Source: Polytrichum commune (taxonomy: Eukaryota > Streptophyta > Polytrichopsida > Polytrichales > Polytrichaceae). Taken from it: a DNA stretch of 64,000 nt. The notes under the pieces are model-generated. The model made no database searches and was not told the origin of the DNA. It was given only the letters and a program-made list of their open reading frames with translations. Below, piece after piece: positions 25,352 to 34,122 of the stretch. Location of the stretch: contig OX485804.1 of NCBI GenBank assembly GCA_950295325.1, positions 45,198,001-45,262,000 on the forward strand, written 5' to 3'. Position numbers and translations under genes: made by a program. Position 1 is the stretch's first letter; every line of letters starts with the position of its first letter.

Positions 25352-25968
25352 TCAACAGTCTGTGACCCCTGCAGACCCACAGCGAAGTGGACTGCATCCA
25401 CACCTTTCACATGAACGGCTCCGATGTCGCCACGTGGCGCGTAAAGAACCCTCCCAACCTGCATCCAACGCCCAAAACCCCAACGTGTGCTTCTCCCGAA
25501 TTTTCGGAGCTGTGGGGCCGCGGAGCATCTGATGCAGGTTTGTGTTGAGCAGTGCCGGATTTGGTGGCGCCAATGTAGCTGACATCGGACATTTGGAGGC
25601 TATTCATCCCCATTAGTGATTTGGACACAACATTACAACACTTAACAGGTAAGAAACACTTACAGACTCACTGCAGCTTGTTGCATGGGCTTCATAATCT
25701 CCTTGATTTTCGCGACGTGTTTGTCGCGTTCCATCTCATAGGAGCACCTGTCGAGGTCCCCATCGTCATCTTCAATGGGACCGCTAACAAGAGGTTGGCC
25801 ACGCTTCTCCTTGGTCTTCGGAGGTCTGAGAAGTTCGGTCACGGAGTCCATATCCTCAGCCTTATACTTCAAAGATTCGCACAAACTACCTCTATACTCT
25901 CTACAGATAAGACAACAATTTGAGTCTCTTGCCTTGAGCCCAGACGTGCAATACGCCATGGACTGCAA
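25352..25968 (-). other. Two unassigned coding-like exons in the CACTA element
   Basis: The minus strand from about 25968 (after ATTGCAG) reads RDSNCCLICREYRGSLCESL, KYKAEDMDSVTELLRPP and CSYEMERDKHVAKIKEIMKP, ending near a GTGAGT at about 25660. A second open piece, 25628-25407, reads MSDVSYIGATKSGTAQHKPA and SSENSGEAHVGVLGVG. Codon-like character and splice sites suggest real exons. I do not recognise the family. They could belong to an element-encoded accessory protein or to another captured gene. Confidence 0.45.
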
Positions 25969-26042
25969 TGTATTTAGGGGCGGGGACCTAACGGATACAA
26001 TCCGACGCGCCAGGGCTTCACTATGTAGACTGTTCCAATTTG

Positions 26043-26112
26043 AATAATGACTAGTGAATGACTCGTGAATGACTAGTGAATGACTTTTGGATGACTACTT
26101 AATGACTAGTGA
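26043..26112. repeat. GAATGACTAGT motif cluster flanking the satellite array (left)
   Basis: Five copies of GAATGACTAGT and close variants, preceded by GTTCCAATTTGAATAATGAC. A similar phrase, GTTCCAATTTGAAGAACGAT, precedes the cluster on the right side of the array (about 27990), so the array is bounded by related sequence. Confidence 0.8.
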
Positions 26113-26119
26113 ATGAAAA

Positions 26120-27760
26120 TAGGCATACGAAACAAGAATGGATTTCATCACACTTACGTATAAGTGCGGTATATGAATCGGGTGGAATCGATTATGATAT
26201 ATTAAAGGGTCCACTAAAATTAGGCAAACAGGGTGAAAAATGTTGTTTATTTCAGGAACATGGTAAAAAGGGGTTGGAATTGGAATTTACTTAGGGCCTG
26301 ATTGAAATTACTTTTACAAAACACGAACAGGTTTGGACACACTTACGTATAAGTGCGGTGGATGGGTGGGGTGGAATCGATTATGATGATCTATTTAAGG
26401 GTCCACTAAAATTAGGCAAACAAGGTGAAAATGTTGTCTATTTCAGGAACAGGGTAAAAAGGGGTTGGATTTGAAATTTACTTAGGGCCTGATTGAAATT
26501 ACTTTTACAAAACACGAACGGGTTTGGACACACTTACGTATAAGTGCGGTGGATTGGTGGGGTGGAATCGTGTGAGAAATGTTGTCTATTTCAGGGTCGG
26601 AAAACAGGGTAAAAAGGGGTCGTAATTTGCATATACTTAGGGCCCGATTGAAAGTGGGTATAGGAAACAAGAGTGTGTTTGGACACACTTATGTATAAGT
26701 GCAGTGGATGGGTGGGGTGGAATCGCTTAGGGTCTATTGAGGGCATGGATAAAAATAGGTGAAGGGTGTGAAAAACATTATCTATTTCGGTCTATTTCAG
26801 GATTAGGGTAGAAAGGGGTCCGAATTTGGATTTACTTAGGGCCCGATTGAAATTACTTTTACAAAACAAGAATGGGGTTGGACACAATTACGTATAAGTG
26901 CAGTGGATGGGTGGGGTGGAATCGATTATGATGTATTTAGGGAATGGATAAAAATAGGCAAACAGGGTGAAAAGTGATGTCTATTTCAGGGTTGAGGGTA
27001 AAAAGTGGGTTGGAATTTGGATTTATTTAGGGCCCAATTGAAAGTAGGGATACGAAAAAAGAATGGGGTTAATGACACTTAGGTAGAAGTGAGGTGAACG
27101 GGTGGGGTGGATTTGATCTGGATGTATTTAGGGGTGGAATCAAATTAGGTAAATAGTGTGATCTATTTCAGGGTTGAGGGTAAAAAGGGGTCAGTTTACA
27201 GGGTAAAAAGGGGTCGTAATTTGCATTTACTCAGGGGCCGAATGAAAGTAGGTATAGGAAAGAAGAACGGGTTTGGACACACTTAGGTATAAGAGCATCC
27301 TCACTCGATCTAGGTAAAGCTCACTGCAAACCAAAACCTATCTTTTGACTGACCTAAAATTAGAAACTTAAATTACCATCATTAGAAGCACACCTAAATA
27401 AACGTGAGATATTTCTCAAGAAAAAAGAATTGTAAAAATTTGACGTAGGTGAAATCCCTCATTGAAAACACCACATTTTCAAATTTTAGAGGGAGTGTAC
27501 CAAATCTTGCTTTAAAATGGAAAGATCCTCCCACACTCCCTCCAAATTTTTGACATTTAGAGGGAGTGTGGGAGGATCTGTCCATTTTTAAGCAAGATTT
27601 GGTGCACTCCCTCTAAATTTTGAGCAATTTTAAGCAAGATAGGTCTTGGTTTGCAGTGAGCTTTACCTAGATCGACTGAGGATGCTCTAAGTGCAGTGGA
27701 TGGGTGGGGTTGGATGGATTATGATGTATGTAGGGACCGACAAAAAATAGTGAAAAAGGG
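26120..27760. repeat. Satellite-like tandem array, about seven units of 155-204 bp
   Basis: The phrase CACTTACGTATAAGTGCGGT, or a close variant, recurs at 26151, 26340, 26531, 26686, 26884, 27076 and 27280. Units also share GGTGGGGTGGAATCGATTAT, CTATTTCAGG and TTACTTAGGGCC.GATTGAAA. The last unit is split by the MITE at 27293-27687. No coding capacity. The array is inside the CACTA element. Confidence 0.9.
27293..27687. mobile_element. Tourist/Harbinger-type MITE, 395 bp
   Basis: Ends are GAGCATCCTCACTCGATCTA and its near-perfect inverse (…TAGATCGACTGAGGATGCTC). The inverted repeat extends over roughly 50 bp, through AAAGCTCACTGCAAACCAA. A second inverted pair (CCTCCCACACTCCCTC) lies near the centre. 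The target duplication TAA flanks both sides (27290-27292, 27688-27690), and removing the element rejoins a satellite unit. The TIR start GAGCATC and TAA duplication fit PIF/Harbinger (Tourist). Confidence 0.92.
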
Positions 27761-27999
27761 TGATCTATTTAAGGGTTGGATGAATGCGGGAGGTAGGAAA
27801 TAGTGAATTGGATGTTGGGGAGATTTAGGTATGAAGGAGAAAGGTTGCTATTGTGGCGGATTGGGTTTGGTTTCATTCGTGTAGGAGCAAACTTTGAATG
27901 GAATGGAACGGAACGTAACGTAACAGATTGGGGTGTGAATGGGTTACCCCGGTTAAGCTAGGGTTTCCATACGCAGAGCGTTCCAATTTGAAGAACGAT

Positions 28000-29082
28000 T
28001 AAGTAACGACTAGTGAGTTACTCTTGAGCGACTGGGAAGTCAATGTTGATTGACTAGGGAATGACTACTGAATGACAAGCTTATGACCAATTTATGAAAA
28101 CTGAAAGACTAGTGGTAATCGAACCCCTGATCAGACGCCACAACCCTATAAGCCCGTGAAATATGTTCATTCTGTTGCGTCAAACCTCTGGCCCAAGACA
28201 TGTGCATAGCCATCTTTATTATTTGGAGGATAATTTCGCCAGGTTAGAGCTAGGAGTGGAACTTATCAGCATGGTCGCAATATATCGTCCTATGTGCTGA
28301 AAATATACCAACTATGTACCCAACAACATATTCGTCCCCACAAACGTCTACCACGTATTGAATGGAGGGACCAACCCTCGGCGCATTCTTAATAGTCCAA
28401 TCAGCTACATGTTGCCATGCTCCAAGTTTCCTTTATTCAAATGGGGTCTACTCTATAATATTCCTTAGCATGATTGGCAAATATCATGCAGTATAGAACT
28501 TCAGCTTGTGATTTCTCAAACTCAACCGGGTCATATGTAACCAACTATCGGTCCCCCCCCCCAACAATTAGTGAAGAATGCTCACTATTGAGGAGTGTGG
28601 ACTCACCTGATGTCCATTTTGTGCATAACCAGTAGAGATCCTAGTGCACAACTACTTGAGATCGTGGTGTTTCCAAGCCCACATGGTTACGTGTAGATGT
28701 CCTTGCACTTTTTTCTTTAATGGTTTGAGATATATTTCAGGAGATTTATGTAGTATGAGCATAGAACCTACAACTTAATTCAAGGGATGCAATCGTCTCA
28801 CAGTAATTTGTGATTGGCAAACCACAAGAAGGGGGCATATACCCTCTGACCAACTAGTCAAGGTTGCTGACTAGTGAATGACTAATAAATGACACGGGGA
28901 TGACTAGTGCATGATTGCCCACATGTTTAGATATGTCTGGTTACATGTGAACGACTAGTGTGTGAGTACTCTACGACCAGTTTATGACAGGTTGTCAACC
29001 AAGAAATGGGTGGATACAACCATGTTTAGGGGCCTAATATTAAAGTACCTAATATGTGCATAGTGGCAAGCCTGCAGGTTAC
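28000..29082. promoter_or_regulatory. Presumed transposase 5' region with two GAATGACTAGT clusters
   Basis: Clusters of the element's motif lie at 28000-28085 and 28868-28985, just upstream of the transposase start. Between them is a gene-free stretch with a run of ten C at 28552-28561. Motif placement suggests binding by the TnpA-like protein; this is inference. Confidence 0.45.
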
Positions 29083-32000
29083 ATGGACCATCGAAGACTC
29101 CCTCTTAGTGACAGGAGACGGCAACAACTTCGAGACGACCATCTGTGGAGGAGGGAGCAAGAGAGGGCCAGATTGTATGGCTTGAGACGAATTCATTGCC
29201 CATGCTCCAAATGCAAGGGACGGGTTCAATGCTCTATTGCAAAAGTGAAGGACCATCTAATCCGAAATGGGAGGGAACCCAGCTTCAGAGTGTGGAGGGG
29301 GCCTGGAGAGAGGGACGGATCCGATGAGGAGTGGGAACATGAGCTTAGTAGACCCCCAGGAGCACATGACGGACACATTGACGAAGGGTTGGATATGCAC
29401 GCGATGGTTGAGGACGCATTCACAAAAATTGATGAGGCACCAGCCCCCCCCCCACTACATTGGAAGATCAGTTGGAGGACATAGTAATAGGTGCCTTCAC
29501 AGTCGTCGATGAGCAGGCCCATGATGACCACGAATTTTCTGACGATGAGCTAGAGGACGAGGTTTTGGGGGAAATTGGAGGTGGCATTGCAGAGGAAGAC
29601 AATTATGGTGATCCGCACGAGTTGGAAACAACAATTGAGGAGTTGTACCATGGAGCCAAGTCTTCGGTGTTGGCCGCCACGATATTGATAATGACATTGT
29701 GTACGGTCCATGGTGTGAGCAACAAGTTTGCGGACCAGCTATTCACCCTCTTCCGCGAACACCTACTACCCAGTGAGAATATGCTACCCAAAAACCTCCA
29801 TGCTGCAAAAGGCTTGATTCGGAAATTAGGATTGAATTACAATACAATTCATGCATGCCAAGCAGGTTGTGTAATATTTAGAGGGCAATATGAAGGTGCA
29901 ACTCATTGTCCAAAGTGTAAGAAACCACGTTACAAAGACGAGGCCAATAAACGGAGGCCTTGGAAAGTACTTAGACACTTTCCCCTAATTCCAAGACTAA
30001 GGCGTATGTTCCGTACACCCACAATATCTGAACTCATGGTGTGGCATGCAAAGAACACAAGCAGTGATGGATTGGTAAGACATCCTTGTGATTCAAAGGC
30101 ATGGAATCACGTACATGAAAATGTAGATTATAGTTTTGGCCAGGAAGACCGCAACATTCACTTAGGAATGGCGGCCGATGGAGTAAACCCTTTCAAGTTG
30201 CAACGTACGAGTTGGAGTACATGGCCGGTAATGTTGTTAAATTACAACATACCCCCATGGTTGACTACGAAGAAATTTTTCATAATGTTGGCGTTGCTAA
30301 TCCCGGGAAAACAGTCTGTGACATCTCAATTCTTCGATGTGTACTTGGAACCATTGGTAGAGGAGTTCATCCAACTATGGAAGGGTGTGGATGCTTATGA
30401 TGTGCTCAAAGAGGTGGGGTCAAGGGCCTTCAAACTTAGAGCAATTTTGTTGTGGACCATACACGATTTTCCTGGTTATGGGACAGTTGCAGGTGTTGCA
30501 CATCAGGGCTATGCGGCATGTCCTGTGTGTGGGCCTCATTTTAAAGGTGAACATTCTATCGAACTTGGAAAGCAAACCTATACAGACACAAGGAGGTGGC
30601 TTGCCCATGACGATCCGTGGAGATCACCGGAAATGAAAGACCACTTCAATGGACGTATAGAAGTTCGCGGTAAGCCCAATGTGGTTAATGCAAATGAGCA
30701 AATGCAGCGAGCCACCGAGTATCAAACCTGGTTGGATGCAGGCAACAAAGAGGGTGCCGTTGGAGACCCCTCCAAAACACACGGCGTGAAAAGGAGGAGC
30801 ATCTTACACAACCTGCCTTATTGGAAGGTATATGTTCCAGCTGCTTTGACTCAATTGTTGTATGCATCCTCACAGGGAACGACATGTCCAACTTAAAAAA
30901 TACTAAAAAACGACTGAATGTGCTCATAGATGGCATAGACAAGTGCACGTGTCAGAAGCATTTAGTTGTTGAGTAGTAGCAGAATAGTCGTTTACCATAC
31001 ACATGGGCACATGTCCATTAACATAGTCGTTTGAAAGTCGTTTACAATACATATGTTCAACCAAGGAAAATGACTACGAGAAACTACACGTCTGGAAACG
31101 TGGCAACACAGACGAGAGTATATGCTCCCACGACCCATCCATTAGTACAGTCGGTGCGTTACAATACGTCCACAATGACACAAAATTAGTAGTCGTTGTA
31201 GACACAACGACGTAAACGCCAGTCGTAATCGTAGTCGTTATCGGACGAGTTTCCGCAGGGTCCTTTCACTAACTAGTATATGACTATATTGCCAGGATCT
31301 GCTCATACGATACACCCTGGATGTTATGCATTGTGAGGCAAACTTTTCGAAGAACATATTGAAGACCGTCACAGGACACAAGGACACAGTAAAGGTCCGC
31401 CGCGACCTGCAACGCAGAGGCATCAGGCCGCATTTGTGGCTCATTCCCCACCCAAGGAAAAATGGGAAAATGTTGAAACCGGCGGCCCCGTATGTGTTGA
31501 CAAGCGAAGAGTTCGAAGTATTTAGCAGTGTTATCGAGAACCTGAAGACACCATCAGGACATGTTTCCAACATGGCTCAGTACGTACGGAAGAGGACGTT
31601 CGGGGGTTTAAAGTCGCATGACTACCATGTGCTTATGCAGCAAATCATGCCACTAGCACTACGAGGTCTTTTACAACCTGGTCCACGAATGGCGGTGATG
31701 AGGATTTCGAAAGTGTTCCGAAGGATATGTGGGAGTGTTTGGAACCCATTGGAGTTTGAAGCTCTTCAGGCGGACGTCGCACGGAGCATGGCACTTCTGG
31801 AGATTCATTTCCCTCCCTCATTTTTTGACATTATGACGCATTTATTGTATCACCTTGTCGATGAATTGGACATGTGTGGTCCCGTCTCCACAAGGTGGAT
31901 GTATCCTATTGAAAGATACATGAAAACCCTAAAGCATTATGTTCGGAACATGGCAACACCGGAGGCATGCATGGCGGAGGGTTACGCGAGGGATGAATGC

Positions 32001-33216
32001 CTAGGTTTCATCACGGAATATCTACACAAGTTTGAAGTGGTTGACCGTCGAGTATGGGATGCGGATGAGGAGTACGGAGATGCAGAGGAGGTGCTAGAAG
32101 GGGCAGGAACAAAGTACTTGATGACACCAACATTGAGAGATGTAGCCCACCAATATGCTTTGACGAATTTATCCCTCATGGCACCTTTGCAAAGGTGAGT
32201 GTGACCGTGTTTTTTTTTATTGCACATTATTGTGTCAATGTGCCCTGTTATTTTGCAAAAATATGAACGCCTCTGTAAACCCCTACTGCCTGAGCGGGCG
32301 GATGAGTCCGTCATGAATAATGAATGACTAGTGAATGACTAATGAGCGACTAGTGAGCGACTCGTGAATGACTATTGAATGACTTATGAGCGACTAGTTA
32401 GCGAGTGGTGAAGGACTAGTGAATGACTTATGAGGGACTATTGAGCGACTGGTGTATGACTATTGAATGACTGGTTGGATGTACAGGCAATGGAAAGTGG
32501 AACAGGAGGCGAATCCCAACATATCGGCTTTTGGAAACTGGATTAAAGACGTAGTACGCAATCACCCTGTTGACCCGAACGATGAGGATGACATGGATAG
32601 GGTTCTGATGTGCAGCAGACCGTCACAGTTAGCCACACGATATACGAGGATGAAGGCATATGGAAACCACTTTCGGGTGGAGGACCAACAGTCCAGGACA
32701 TTAAAAACCTACGATAGCGGAGTTGCCTCTGTGTTCCACATGCCCTGCGAGGGTTTGGAGGAGGTGACATTGAATTATGTGGGAGTACTAAAGGATATAC
32801 TAAAATTGAACTATGGGCCAATTCGTACACCTGTCATACTTCTTAGGTGCGAGTGGATGAAGCAATTTGACAATCGGGGCAACCCAACGTATGTAAGAGA
32901 TGAGGCTGGATTCATGGTCGTGAATTTCCGCCACAGGGTTCCTCAGATGTTGGATCCGTTCATATTTCCCAGCCAAGCGACTCAAGTATTTTGGTCAGAC
33001 GAAGTGCGGAAACCGGGGTGGAAAGTAGTTTTGGCAAAGGAGGCACGCTCCCAAAGACATGAACAAAGCACACAAGATGTCTTCATGACCACCACCAAAG
33101 AAACGGATGGCATACAGTTGGCAAACCATGTGCCTCCCCCGCCCACCACAGCGTCATTGGTGGGAGCCATAGAACTATCAGATTCCGATAACTCATTAGC
33201 ACTAGCTAAATTTTAG
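29083..33216 (+). CDS. CACTA transposase (tnp2, DUF4218, DUF4216), one homopolymer frame break
   Basis: Exons 29083-30827, 31296-32194 and 32487-33216 join in phase (LPYWK|DLLIRYTLDVMH; PLQ R|QWKVEQ) and give about 1,120 residues, the usual size. Domains in order: an N-terminal transposase-associated zinc region (RRIHCPCSKCKGR), an acidic linker, tnp2 core, DUF4218 (GLKSHDYHVLMQQIMPLALR, PIERYMKTLKHYVRN) and DUF4216. Candidate catalytic and metal-site motifs are MAADGVNPF, LLWTIHDFPGYG, ACPVC and LDVMHCEAN. The frame breaks once, in a run of ten C at 29444-29453; one more C would restore it. I chose the ATG at 29083 (MDHRRLPLSD) because a splice-like CTGCAG precedes it; an upstream ATG at 29056 is possible. 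Everything else is open, so the copy may be active or very young. Confidence 0.88.
30828..31295. repeat. Transposase intron dense in AGTCGTT motifs
   Basis: This 468-bp intron has GT-AG ends. It carries about ten copies of (T)AGTCGTT or its inverse AACGACT, for instance AGTCGTTTACCATAC, AGTCGTTTGAAAGTCGTTTA and CAGTCGTAATCGTAGTCGTT. The same core lies beside both element ends. Confidence 0.75.
32318..32475. repeat. GAATGACTAGT motif cluster in the last transposase intron
   Basis: At least ten units of GAATGACTAGT, GAGCGACTAGT and GAATGACTATT fill most of the intron between DUF4218 and DUF4216, ending a few bases before the acceptor GTACAG. Confidence 0.85.
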
Positions 33217-33299
33217 GTGTTTGTTTTTACTGAAGCCTAGCTGGGGTCACAAATGTCCTTAGTGGTTGTATTTAACAATATTGTGACTGAACTACAACT

Positions 33300-34122
33300 C
33301 CACTATGACTAAGACGTCCACGTCATCGAGTACGTGGCATGATAAATGAAAAAGATTGTTCTTGCCCAGTGCCCTCCATTGAACACATGATTTCAGACCT
33401 GCATCATATGTGCACATTGGCAATGTATATCTTCCATATATGTACTTGCAATCTGTTGGAGAGTCATGGTTAAGTATGGGTTAGTGAAGGGCAACACAGA
33501 AATGACTGCACAGTTGCTATGTGAGAGTTGTTTTGGCACGTCACACCGGCATGGATGAGTTGGACGATGAATAACTAACCTTTCACCAAAAGTTGCACAT
33601 GTCATCCACGAGTCATTTCAGTAACTGAACAATGACTAAACGCTTGTACACGTCATCCCAATCTTGGCGGGCGTGTGAGTCAGTCATCGAGCTCGAAATT
33701 CGTAGTCATTCTTTTGACAGGTCACTATTATCGAGAATAATTTTCACTCAATTAATCCCTAATTTCCACGTCATTAGAGGGATGTAAGTGCCACATCACA
33801 TATTTGTGTTATTTTTAAATAATAGTAAACACGTAGTCGTTAAATCACGACCAGATAATGACTAACAGTCAGCCACGTCAAGATATTCTATCCACGTCAT
33901 ACACGAATGGATGTAGTGGATGAAATTTGTTAGACATAAAATGAGTATGTTGTGCGGTCGTCAACAGAGTTCATCTTTAGTCATTTAAATGACTAAACAA
34001 TGACTCACATGTTAGCCACGTCACACAAGGTGACTTCATCAGGCATCACAGTCGTTTAATGAGTTGTTTAGGACACTGAGTCATTGATACCCTGGTTGGA
34101 ATGGACAAGGTTTGTTGTAGTG
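33300..34122. repeat. CACTA right subterminal region and terminal repeat
   Basis: Motifs of the types AATGACTAA, AGTCGTTAAA and CCACGTCA recur on both strands up to the right end, which reads GGTTTGTTGTAGTG and is followed by the target bases ATT. The motif content mirrors the left end. Confidence 0.8.

Larger units (their letters stand above)
14650..34122 (+). mobile_element. Complete 19.5-kb CACTA (En/Spm-type) transposon
   Basis: The left end reads CACTACAAGAAAAT from 14650. The right end, read in reverse, is CACTACAACAAACC from 34122. The two ends share CACTACAA.AAA, the standard start of plant CACTA elements. The three bases outside each end are ATT (14647-14649 and 34123-34125), the 3-bp target duplication expected for this superfamily. 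Inside are a tnp2 transposase gene (29083-33216, +), a TnpA-like gene (about 19968-16322, -), subterminal repeats, and about 9 kb of unrelated sequence that includes host-gene exons, a tandem array and a MITE. Strand is given as that of the transposase. Length is 19,473 bp, long for the superfamily, and the excess is the captured and repetitive middle part. Confidence 0.88.

Noticed and set aside
28100-28150. tRNA-like T-loop (GGGGTTCGATTACC in reverse)
   Set aside because: No acceptor stem or anticodon arm can be folded around it.
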